Source: Bemisia tabaci
Taxonomy: Eukaryota > Arthropoda > Insecta > Hemiptera > Aleyrodidae
Direction of reading: 5' to 3'
DNA: 64,000 nt
Assembly (NCBI RefSeq): GCF_918797505.1
Contig: NC_092795.1
Span: 31,235,131-31,299,130 of the forward strand
Both the position numbers and the translations under genes were made by a program. Below are positions 10,615-20,620 of the stretch, one piece after another. The first letter of the stretch is position 1. Every line of letters begins with the position of its first letter. The notes under the pieces were generated by a model. The model was not told where the DNA came from, did no database searches, and worked only from the letters and a program-made list of their open reading frames with translations.

Positions 10615-10720
10615 ATATTTCGACGGTGAAACTCGCAAACCGCGTATCTCGGTTTATGCGACGTTGTAGACTTCCTTCATACTTCATGTTTTAAGCGGAG
10701 AGCTACTCGACGTCAGTTCT
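10615..10720 (+). mobile_element. Family C element, 5' fragment
   Basis: Matches the first 100 bp of family C (CGACGGTGAAACTCGCAAAC, CGTATCTCGGTTT, GACTTCCTTCATACTT). The 3' half with the second TIR is missing. Confidence 0.7.
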
Positions 10721-11160
10721 ATAAAAAAAATCCTATTAATTTCAAGATTTAAAGTTGGCTTGATTCTCTTTGAATAAATAAAATAGGAAGGGAAATTTTG
10801 AGACATTGCAATGAAGATAAGTGGTTTTGCATTTTGGTCATCGATAATTCGTGTAAATTACACTGCGACATCCTGACGCACGTATATGTTACAGGCACAT
10901 TCCGATTTTGGGCCGATTATAATTGGCCCGAGCTTATTCCGATCGGCTCATCGGAAATTGGGCCGATTTAATTTCTTGGGACGAATTTGTATTACTGGGT
11001 CACTGAATTCCCTTTATGAGAGACAATTGTTTAATCTCTTCAACATCTATTGGCTTTCGTCAACTTTTAAATTCTAATTTTCTCAGTTCATCACGATGAT
11101 AACCCATCGATCCAAGGAGAGACTCCTCTTAAACTCAGAAATGGATGAAGTTCACATAAA

Positions 11161-12054
11161 CAGGGACGGATTTATACCTACTTACCGCCCATGGGCCGCT
11201 AGTATTTTGCCGCCCCCTTCTCATTCCTTTTGAAACATCAATGAAAACCATCAAATGAACGTGCCAGCGGGGGAGGGGTGCATAAGACGCGTTTACTGGT
11301 GTTGAACACATTTTTTGGGAAAGCCCTGTCAACACTACTAGCAAAAGTTCACGGAACTTTGCGCGAAAGATAAGTTTCGTAAACCTATCTCTGTGTGGAC
11401 AAGGCCTTCCATTCACAAGAAATGAACGAAAAAATTATGAAAGAACAAACATAAATGTGGATTAATGATTTTAACTTCCGCCGCCGCGCCTCGCAGACCG
11501 CATTGTGTTTGACGCAATGCGTGAAGTATTCACGCAATCTTGTAGGCGCTATGCGTCTCACGCTGATCACACTGTGTTTGCCGCAATGCGTGAGGTATTC
11601 ATGCATTCTTGTAGGCGCTATCCGTTTCACGCTGTCCGCAATGACCGCACTGTGTTTGATGCAATGCGTGAAGTATTCGTGCAGTCTTGCATGTAGGCGC
11701 TAACATTTGTTACATGCCGATCGCCGCGCCGAGGGCTTCTTCTTTTCATCTCAAGTCCTCAATATTTCTCTCTACGTAAGTCGCGCCGTTCCAGGTCAAA
11801 TTGCGTGTTTGGTTTCTCTCTTAACTCGACTAATTAAAGGTGCTATCTCTTGTATCACTGAAAGACGACAAAAGTAGAAATTACTATACTCTCAGAAAAT
11901 TAGAGATTTTGTCGCCTTTTCTCGTTTGTAATTTTTTTTCTAAATCCGATTTTTTTTTGTACCTACATTTAAAAAAATTGCAAAATTTGCCGCCCCCTTT
12001 AGATTTGCCGCCATGGACCGCGGCCCATGTGGCCACCCCCTTAATCTGGCCCTG
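11161..12054 (-). mobile_element. Non-autonomous hAT-like element, family E, copy 2
   Basis: 894 bp, inverted relative to E1. Tips CAGGGACGGATT and AATCTGGCCCTG are 12-bp imperfect inverted repeats of the CAGGG type common in hAT elements. It is flanked by perfect 8-bp direct repeats CACATAAA at 11153-11160 and 12055-12062, the duplication length of hAT transposons. It has three minisatellite units and no transposase ORF. Confidence 0.9.
11499..11702 (-). repeat. Minisatellite inside E2, three units
   Basis: Three units with core GTGTTTGACGCAATGCGTGA then AGTATTC and CTTGTAGGCGCTA, each 70-78 bp. The last unit grades into GTTACATGCCGATCGCCGCG, as in E3, so the array is polarised in the same way in both copies. 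Confidence 0.88.
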
Positions 12055-12062
12055 CACATAAA

Positions 12063-12865
12063 AGAGATGAAGAGCAAAAGATCGATAGAATGAAAATGTC
12101 TGACATTGTCCCAAAATATTGCTAAGATTCCGAGATGGAAGTCGAACATTTTCTGGCAGTCAAATGCAGAGTATGCAGCTGATGAGAACCTTTTTCGTGC
12201 AGTGACCACAAGTTTCTGCGGAAATCCCGTCGGACTTCAACCCCCGTCCAATAAAGCGGAACCCCGAAGCTATACTGGGAGCTGCACCACCCACCTTTAG
12301 GTAAATTCTTATTGCGGTTCTTTTGATTAAAAGTCAAGCAAGCTGCCCCGGATTCATCGTCGAAATAGATTGGCGCATGAAAATAATTTGAGCCGTCTGG
12401 CTGAGACTGGGGTCACAGATTTCCACGTAATTCAGTTTTCCAGAACTGACGTGCCTCCATTACAAGCTTCAGATAGCAGAGATTCTTGCAGGATTCGATT
12501 TTGCAAGACGCGGATCAGTGCGTTGCACTTGTTACCGGCGAGACGAACCTACAACGGCCCGGGATCTAGTCCACCCTCGCGCTTCGCCCAAAGGTTACCG
12601 CAGCCGCTCTTTTGATTAAAATCAAAGCAAGTCGTCAGGATACCATGTGGAAATATTTTGGGCATCCATTTAATTTGAGCCCCTCACAAACGACTGAACC
12701 GCAGAAAAGGTTTTCCGGACACAGATACTCATATGCGGAGACTAACACCAAACTTTCAGATGCTTTACGCCACGCCGATCTCAAGCCCACTTCTGCCAAA
12801 ACCGCAGAGAATGGAGGGTCAATGTTGCTAAATTGACAGCTTTTCGGTTCATTCTTCGTATGAAT
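12063..12865. other. Intergenic between E2 and C1
   Basis: No repeat partner within the window. Short ORFs in overlapping frames look accidental. Confidence 0.45.
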
Positions 12866-13128
12866 ATATTCTACGGTGAAACTACCAAACCACGTATCTC
12901 GGTTTGCGACGTCGCAGACTTCCTGTCATACTTTATTTTTTAAATGAAAAACTACTTAACATCCAGTCTTGAAAATTTCTGTGATTTTTCCTTTTTGTGC
13001 GGAGAAAATTCCGTGAGAATTTCAAGGAATGATATTGATTTGGTCTACTTCAAAAAAATAAAATGCGAGCGTAGATTTTTAAACACCGCAAACGAGATAC
13101 GTGGTTTGGTAGTTTCGCCGTCGATATG
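12866..13128 (+). mobile_element. TIR element, family C, copy 1
   Basis: Ends ACGGTGAAACTACCAAACCA and TGGTTTGGTAGTTTCGCCGT are inverted repeats of about 35 bp. The interior (CTTCCTGTCATACTTTATTT, AATGATATTGATTTGGTCTA) is nearly identical to the copy at 59872-60139, so both moved recently. Confidence 0.88.
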
Positions 13129-13146
13129 GGCCACCAGACAAGTCGC

Positions 13147-14479
13147 AAAGAGCTTGATGCAAAAACGGCTTTTTTCGCCCCCCTCTGGAATTTCTTCAGA
13201 CTTTGTTTATTGATTACTCATACTTGAGCGCTTCTTTTCCCAAATTTTCAGACCCCCAAAAAATTTTTGGGGGGAGCTAGGGGGGGCGGAAGTCAAAACC
13301 TGTGAAACTCGATATCTCTCGAACGAAGAAACATATCGAGGTCCGGTTTGGACGAAAAATCGTCTAAAATTGCATACTTTAAGATTCTAAAGGTCAAAAT
13401 CCCGATATCACATTTTTAAGTCAACATATGTGCTTTTTTCCAGTTTTTAGGTCTAGAAAATTTCTTTTAAACGAAAAATTTACAAAGATCTCAATTTTTT
13501 ATTTGAACCAAAACCAGTTTTTTAAATTGTTCGTCTTTTTCCGCATCCAACGAGTGGTCCATTAAGCTGGGAGAACCAAACGGTTCCGGAGTTATGATCG
13601 GTTGAAGTTTCCGCTCAACGCGCGCCGACCGATTTTCGCGCGCAAAAAAGTCGGATTTCACTGTTATTAAATCAGATTGAATGTTCAAACTGAGCAAAAT
13701 GCATTATTAGGGACTCTTGAGGGTCGCTGAGTTCAGAAATCACAGATACTTCCAAAAAATTCACGTTTTTAAAATTACAGCTCCGTAGCGCTATTTTAGA
13801 GGCCCACTGAGCGCCGACCGGCCGCTCAGTGGTTCTGTACGGAGCTGTAATTTTAAAAACGTGAATTTTTTGGAAGTATCTGTGATTTCTGAACTCAGCG
13901 ACCCTCAAGAGTCCCTAATAATGCATTTTGCTCAGTTTGAACATTCAATCTGATTTAATAACAGTGAAATCCGACTTTTTTGCGCGCGAAAATCGGTCGG
14001 CGCGCGTTGAGCGGAAACTTCAACCGATCATAACTCCGGAACCGTTTGGTTCCCCAGCTTAATGGACCACTCGTTGGATGCGGAAAAAGACGAACAATTT
14101 AAAAAACTGGTTTTGGTTCAAATAAAAAATTGAGATCTTTGTAAATTTTTCGTTTAAAAGAAATTTTCTAGACCTAAAAACTGGAAAAAAGCACATATGT
14201 TGACTTAAAAATGTGATATCGGGATTTTGACCTTTAGAATCTTAAAGTATGCGATTTTAGACGATTTTTTGTCCAAACCGGACCTCGATATGTTTCTTCG
14301 TTCGAGAGATATCGAGTTTCACAGGTTTTGACTTCCGCCCCCCCCCTAGCTCCCCCCAAAAATTTTTTGGGGGTCTGAAAATTTGGGAAAAGAAGCGCTC
14401 AAGTATGAGTAATCAATAGACAAAGTCTGAAGAAATTCCAGAGGGGGGCAAAAAAAGCCGTTTTTGCATCAAGCTCTTT
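13147..14479. repeat. Giant near-perfect palindrome (1.33 kb)
   Basis: Two arms of about 640 bp are reverse complements. AAAGAGCTTGATGCAAAAAC at 13147 faces GTTTTTGCATCAAGCTCTTT ending at 14479, and the match runs inward to CAGCTCCGT (13778-13786) facing ACGGAGCTG (13839-13847). Only a handful of substitutions are visible by eye. The 52-bp centre contains a nested hairpin, CCACTGAGCG...CGCTCAGTGG. Neither arm encodes a convincing protein. It could be a fold-back transposon or a recent inverted duplication; a transcript would form long double-stranded RNA. Confidence 0.92.
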
Positions 14480-14789
14480 CTTTTGTTTTCAACGATGAAT
14501 CCCCGTCGCGGCATTTGTAACAGGAATTTCACTCGTGTTGATCCCACGAAATATTTTCTCAGGTAGGTACTCTAGGGGGCGATGTCGGGTAGGAGTGGAT
14601 TCAGGTTAAAACTCGAGGGAGGAGGGAATTTGACGATGTTTCATGTGAAAGTCTGAAGAGCACATTCCCCAGAGCAGAGATATGCTCTTCGGACTCCCCC
14701 GGGAAAGCTCTTTGAAGAAAAATAAAAGAAAAAAAAACATATGTACCAGATTGAATTTTAAACAGTTTTAGCTCAAATTTATGGAATAT

Positions 14790-15046
14790 TCCGAAGGCGT
14801 AAGTCCGCAATCACACCTCTCTTTTGCGGTGTCTGAAAATCTCCGCCTCTATGATATTTTTTTAAAGGAGAACAAATCGACATCATTCCTTGAAGTTTAT
14901 GCAGAATTATCTTCTCACAGAGAAGAAAAATCACGGCAATTTTAAAGAATTGCCGTTGAGTTGTTTTCCGTTGAAAAAATAAAGTATGACGGGTGGTCTG
15001 CGACGTCGCAAACTGAGATTCCCGACTTACACCGTCGATTTGAGTT
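14790..15046 (-). mobile_element. Family C element, diverged reverse copy
   Basis: On the minus strand it reads CGACGGTGTAAGTCGGGAAT, CTCAGTTTGCGACGTCGCAG, then a TCATACTTTATTTTTTC-like interior, which is family C. The distal TIR is not clear. Confidence 0.6.
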
Positions 15047-16442
15047 TAATTGACTTTAGTTTATTTATTTTTTAATTAAGTTTAGCTTAATAAATTGCTA
15101 CTAATCGATTGATTGTTATACAGTTCTACCTCTAAGTTAATTTTGAAAATTTCCAAAAAGTTCAGCATTTTCTAAGGCATGATGAAAACATGTCTTCAGG
15201 TTCTCAAATTATTGCCCTGTCTGATGGCCTAATGTTGGGTCAGGCGTAATATGGATGAAACCCTCTGTCATCTACTTGAAATCTCTAAAATTAGCGTAAT
15301 GAACTGAACAGATTACAGATTAAGAACTTCGCTGAGAATCAAGCAAAAGACATTGGAGGAAATACTCGAATACATGGAAGACAACAATTAAAGTTTCCCG
15401 TATGGAATAAATTAGGAGCTTCAAGTTTCCGAAGCTTCGGAAGAGCTATTTCTTTTTAATCGGGTTTCCTCTTATATGGGAGAGGGGAAACCCGGATTAA
15501 GTCAACTGCCACGTGATTTTGCGATCTGCAGTACTTCCCTCGACTTCCATTTAAAAAAAACACACCATCCATTTCCTCGCCCGTCTTTCTCGGGTACAAG
15601 TAAGTTTACTTGTGAAGTTGCGAATGGAAAGTTAAACCGCTGGTCTGTTACTCCGGCAAAAAACTAGTGAGTATCATAGTAGGTTTCCAATTCAATTATT
15701 TTCCCCCTTTTTCTTCGCACACAAGGTTTGCGATTCTTATTTATCAGCACTTTACTTCAACTGAAGTCTGCTCCAAATAACTCTGCGAATTTTGAATTGA
15801 TAGGAACGAATGAATGAAAATTAAACGCTCAACCTAAAAAGAGACATAGTTGCCGTGAAGTGACAATATATGGACATGCCTATTTAACATCTCATCACAA
15901 CTAATGAGATCTTGAATCGTGTTTCCACGCACATTTTAATCAGTCAACATTAGAGCATGTACAAGAAGTATTTTACAGGTAAGACAAGTTTATTCGATAA
16001 ACGAATATTTATCAGATGAACTCCAACAAGGCTATTCAAAGTTCTAAGGAGTATTTGAAGTGAGTCACGGCAGGGCAAATTTTTACGATACTTCTGAACC
16101 TACGATGAATTTCTGAAAAAAATCGTTGGACATCTCCGGTTCCTGGTAAAAAGCCATTTTAATTTTAATGAAATACAAACAATTTTCAAAATTCCCACGC
16201 AATCTTAACACGGAGAATACTTACTTACTCAGTACTTAGTATGGAAGAGTGCTCCGCATTTTTTGTTTATTTATTTATTTATTTTTATTTATTTTTTTTT
16301 TGGCTTTGGAAAAAAATGTTTTAACAGCGATCTGATCATATACTACATCCTCATTCTGTAAAAGTTCTGATTGACTACTCGTCGTTTAAGGAAACCAAAT
16401 TCAAAAAAACTTCGTTTGTTTTTTATGTTTTCCATTCGAAAC
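15047..16442. other. Intergenic AT-rich stretch
   Basis: Ends with a TTTA-type simple repeat at 16261-16302. No gene or paired repeat was recognised. Confidence 0.5.
16261..16302. repeat. (TTTA)n-like simple repeat
   Basis: TTTATTTATTTATTTATTTT and a following T run. Confidence 0.85.
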
Positions 16443-17155
16443 CCCTAGTAAAAATTGGCAGTAGAATCTGTGTTCCAAAATACCATAGACCTACAGCCGG
16501 CTGTAAGATTTCCAATAGCTTCTATAGCCGGCTACACAATTTCTTATAGCTTTTTATAGCCGATGGCGATTAAGCAACAGCCAGGCGATAAAGTGTATGC
16601 TAAACGTTACTAATTACGGATGCTAGGACTTAGTGAGCTTTTGGAATACTGCACTCTTTTTGGGCCGTGGTATCTTGATTTATTTTGCGAGGAAAGCTCC
16701 GTACTTTTGATGGATGCCTGCCATTACTAATATATTAGAGCGCCTTCAGTTTCGTATGATACTGTGAAATACCTCCGGTGTGAAATAGTTGCTTCAAGCG
16801 CCGTGGCAGGCGGGCAGCCAGCGCGAAACGCGCACTGGCGCCTACAAACCTAACAGGGATACTTCACGCGTTGCGCAATGCGTGAAGCATCCCTGTTAGG
16901 TTTGTAGGCGCCAGTGCGTCGCCGCTTCGCTTTGTGTTAGGCTCTAATATGTAATCTTGATTAATTATTCACGTTAATTTATTAAAAGCGTTATTCACTT
17001 CATGATTTTGAAATGTTTGCCCATCCTTTATGGATTATTCTCATTTAATTGATGAAAAAAAATATGTATTAAAGGAAAAGTAGCCTTCTTTAGCCGGCTG
17101 TAAGAATTCCTATGGTATTTTGAAACGCAGCTCTTATCGCCAATTTTTACCAGGG
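16443..17155 (+). mobile_element. TIR element, family F, copy 1
   Basis: The tip CCCTAGTAAAAATTGGC is mirrored by GCCAATTTTTACCAGGG at the other end. Subterminal AAATACCATAG and AGCCGGCTGTAAGA repeat inward on both sides. A full homolog in the opposite orientation is at 51089-52043. No transposase. It encloses a perfect-looking hairpin at 16831-16918. Confidence 0.88.
16831..16918. repeat. 88-bp palindrome (cruciform/hairpin) inside F1
   Basis: CGCACTGGCGCCTACAAACC and AACAGGGATACTTCACGCG face the mirrored CGTGAAGCATCCCTGTTAGG and TTTGTAGGCGCCAGTGCG around the centre TTGCGCAA. The arm shares GGCGCCTACAA...TACTTCACGCATTGCGC with the minisatellite unit of families E and D. Confidence 0.92.
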
Positions 17156-17219
17156 ACTCTCTAAAATTTCAATGAAAGTTTCTTTTGCTCAATAAGTCCC
17201 TTTTTCCTTAGGACAGTCA

Positions 17220-17479
17220 CATATTGACGGTATAAATCCAAGCATCTCGGTTTGCGACGTCGCAGACCTCCTGTCATACTATATTTTTAAATTGAAAAAT
17301 TACTCCACGGCGATTCTTAAAAACTGCCGCGATTTTCCCTCTCCATGCCGTGAAAATTCTGCACAAACTTCAAGGAATGCTGTCGGTTTGTTCCTCTTCA
17401 AAAAAAATAAAATAGGAGCGAAGATTTTCAAACAGCACAGACGAGATATGCGGTTACAGGCTCACGCCGTCGACATAGG
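17220..17479 (+). mobile_element. TIR element, family C, diverged copy
   Basis: Starts CATATTGACGGTATAAATCC and CATCTCGGTTTGCGACGTCG. It ends GAGATATGCGG...CGCCGTCGACATAG. Same interior order as C1 but clearly older. Confidence 0.75.
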
Positions 17480-18621
17480 TTATTTAAAGTTTGTTTTTAA
17501 AGTATTTAAGCACATTGGTTTTTATTACGTTGAACGAGGTATCACTAAGTTTGACAATCGTGACGTCGTTGACTTAATATTTTAATTATTGATTTTCTTC
17601 TCCTTTTTTTCTCGAGGAGGGGTAGGCGGATGTTTTTCCCATGTGTTAATTTTCACAAATTCCTACACCCGGAGAAAAATGTATAAATATGCATACTCTT
17701 TTCCGAAATGAAGAAAACTCCTCTGTTTCCGGTGTAGTGCAATTCAATTGCTGAGGAACACTCGTTTAAGAGTTGGTCGTTGGAATTTCGCCTCGCTGTG
17801 GAATGTGATGAAAGGATTAATAAATGCTTGTACGAGAAATATTATGAAATACAAAGTGGGTGATCCTTGCGTAGGAGGGGTCTACTTACCCTTACATCCC
17901 AAGCTCTGACCTTAATTAAACAGCCAGGATTTTCAGCTATTTGATCTCTGAGAGTTGTTTTCCCCCCTTTTTTTTAAAAAAAAGACAAAAAAGGAATACA
18001 AGAGAACAAAGCTAAAGAAGGCGCTAGAGCAGGCTTGGGTGCTTTTATTAATGCGTGAAAGTTCGGCTTTGAGCTGGCGAATGTGCAAAACTGGACATTG
18101 AATGCGAGAACGTGACATGCGAATGAAATTAAAGCTGCGTCGCTAATTAATAGCTTACTCACAACAAATTCATTGTAAAAGCAACTCCCGCACGAGTTCA
18201 TCCGAGACACAGTCCTCCTTTTACATAATTAATTAATTAATTAATGCTTGACAAGTAAAAATTACTCCAGGGACATGCAGCTACAATTCTGGATGCTGAG
18301 CGGTGAGCGCTCTTTCCGGCATGATCATACAGAGACCAATGAATAGTGCCTCTATAGATTTGGATTGAGACCTTTATTCATGTTGCTAACTGGACTTCGA
18401 TGATGATCATCGTCAGAGGCAAGAGACCCTCCACTAGTATCTTGACAATGGTGGAAGCTTTTATACTTTCGGGACCTCAACATTTATCGCTGTTGACCTA
18501 CCTACTTGGTTTATGGTTACGTGTCAGGAGTTTCGTTTTGCAAACAAGCTGAAGTTTGGGAAACTTGTTTGGCTCATGACGTCACCCGAAGCTCGTAATC
18601 CACCAAGTAGGTGGCTTAACA
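17480..18621. other. Intergenic between C copy and element T1
   Basis: Contains a (TTAA)n microsatellite at about 18225-18245. At 18418-18495 there is a fragment of the family T sequence (CAAGAGACCCTCCACTAGTA), and at 18496-18614 an inverted pair CCTACCTACTTGG/CCACCAAGTAGGTGG. No gene seen. Confidence 0.5.
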
Positions 18622-18646
18622 GCCGAAAGAAGAGTGATGACTGTCG

Positions 18647-19609
18647 CATGGCCGGATTCACCTACTTGCCGCCCATGGGCCGCCTGTATTTTGAGCCCCC
18701 TTCTCATTCGTTTTGAAACTCGATAAAAACCATCAAGTGAACGTGCCAGCGGGGGAGAGGTGCATAAGACGCATTTACTCGTGCAGAACATATTTTTTGG
18801 GAAAGCCCTGTCAACACTATTAGCAAAAGTTCACGGAACTTTGCGCAAAAGTTAAGTTTCGTAAACCTATCTCTGTGTGGACAAATCCTTCCATTCATAA
18901 GAAATGAACGAAAAAATTATGAAAGAACAAACATAAATGTGGATCAATGATTTTAACTTCCGCCGCCGCGCCGCGCAGACCGCACCGTGTTTGGCGCAAT
19001 GCGTGAAGTATTCCGACAGTCTTGTAGGCGCTATGCGTTTCACGCCGACCGCTGCTGAGCGCACTGTGTTAGACGCAACGCATGAAGTATTTACGTAGTC
19101 TTGTAGGCGCTATGCGTTTCACGCTGACCGCACTGTGTTTGGCGCAATGCGTGAAGTATTCATGCACTCCTGTAGGCGCTATCCGTTTCATGCTGACCGC
19201 AATGACCGCACTCTATTTGATGCAATGCATGAAGTATTCGTGCAGTCTTGTAGGCACTAATATGTGTTACATGCCGATCGCCACGCTGAGGGCTTCTCCT
19301 TTTCATCTCAAGTCCTCGTTATCATTTCTCTCTAAGTCGCGCCGTTCCAGGCCAAATTGCGTGTTTGGTCTCTCTCTTAACTCGACTTATCGAAGGTGCT
19401 GTCTCTTGTATCACCAAGAGACGACAAAATTAGAAATTACTACACTCTCAGGAAATGAGAGATTTTGTCGCCTTTTCTCGTTTGTAATTTTGTTTTTATA
19501 AATCCGATTTTTTTATACCTACACTTTAATCAATTGCAAATTTTTGCCGTCCCTTAGATTTGCCGCCATGGGCCGCGGCCCATGTGGCCACCCCCTTAAT
19601 CCGGCACTG
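18647..19609 (-). mobile_element. Non-autonomous hAT-like element, family E, copy 3
   Basis: 963 bp. Tips CATGGCCGGATT and AATCCGGCACTG. Flanking 8-bp direct repeats GACTGTCG (18639-18646) and GACTGTTG (19610-19617) differ at one base. The unoccupied relative of the insertion site is preserved at 47680-47687 (GATTGTTG on the reverse strand), which fixes both borders. Four minisatellite units; no transposase. Confidence 0.93.
18981..19257 (-). repeat. Minisatellite inside E3, four units
   Basis: Four units of 69-79 bp with core GCAATGCGTGAAGTATTC then CTTGTAGGCGCTATGCGTTT. The outermost unit again ends in GTTACATGCCGATCGCC. This is the longest array of the unit in the window. Confidence 0.9.
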
Positions 19610-19997
19610 GACTGTTGCTCCCTTATGATTGTCCATGAGGAAGTGTTGAATCCCTGCTTCCACCCGTCGCCAAGAGCCGAGTGGAGTGTCTCTTGTCTGA
19701 GTATCATCATGAACTCAACGGCGCCATCATCGTGATCATTATCATTGTATAAAGCACGAAACGTAACTTGACATGGTGAACTTGTATTTGCATGAACACC
19801 AGTGCTCAAATGAATCTTGTAAGATGAGATACTTTGGACTACCAATATTATGATGTCCTCAGCTTTGGATGGGAAATCGTTAACTACAGGGGGTGTCCCA
19901 GACCATCTCGTACCAAGCTTTTTTTTCAGTTAGGTATTTTATATAGGTCGGAGTCGAGGACTGTGAGGACGAAAAATGAATCCCGAAATCCCAAATA

Positions 19998-20010
19998 CCC
20001 CCCCCCCCCC
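19998..20010. repeat. C homopolymer run
   Basis: Thirteen consecutive C. Confidence 0.85.
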
Positions 20011-20075
20011 ATATTCCTCTTAGGAATTAAAAAGAGGTTCCTGGCTTCAAAAAGTGGAGTGCCTTCACAATTGAC

Positions 20076-20620
20076 AACTAGGCAAGGTACAAATTGAAGC
20101 ACTGCTATACATGATTTTAATCAGAATTTCATGTAGAACGAGATTCTTGCATCAAAAAATACTGGAATCAACTCCGAACTAAGATAATAACCTTTTAATT
20201 TTACATTGGTTACAGGCAATTTGTATTGCCCGGCCACAAGAAATTCAATACTCTACGTGAGTCAAATCGCGTCTTATTACAACGGTTTCGGTAGGCTTCT
20301 CAATCGAGCACTGTTCCTTTCCCAGCCTTCATCATTCAAAGTGTAAACAATTTGCTATAACTGAGCCAAAGCGTCATGATTGAGGAGACAATATTTTCGT
20401 ATAGCAGAGACTGCCATGGTAACGTTTAGTGTGCGATTTGACTCACGCAGACCATTGAGTTTTCATGAGAGGGAGGTTTGAATTCACGCGTCAACTAACA
20501 TTAAATATCTTGATTAGGAGATAATTGCAGTAATTTTCGTTGCGCAAATTGTATTCTACGTGAAATTTTGGTCAAAAATCATGTATCAGAATGATTAATT
20601 TTGTGCCTTGTCTAGTGGTC
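20076..20620 (+). mobile_element. Long-TIR element, family G, copy 1
   Basis: Inverted arms of roughly 200 bp. AACTAGGCAAGGTACAAATT at the left faces GTGCCTTGTCTAGTGG at the right; the inner arms carry ATACTCTACGTGAGTCAAAT facing ATTTGACTCACGCAGA. It matches 24073-24619 in reverse orientation (GGTTTCGGTAGGCTTCTCAA is inverted there). Confidence 0.82.

Larger units (their letters stand above)
18622..19702 (-). mobile_element. Family T sequence interrupted by E3
   Basis: GCCGAAAGAAGAGTGATGAC before E3 and TTGCTCCCTTATGATTGTCC...GGAGTGTCTCTTGTCT after it together match, on the reverse strand, the uninterrupted sequence at 47584-47706. E3 therefore split a pre-existing repeat. Confidence 0.85.

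Noticed and set aside
11455..11703. Repetitive ORFs in E2 and E3 that could suggest a repeat protein
   Set aside because: They translate the minisatellite; unit lengths are not consistently multiples of three and several frames are open.
18981..19257. CRISPR-like array of four repeats
   Set aside because: The repeats are head-to-tail diverged units without unique spacers inside a transposon in an animal genome.
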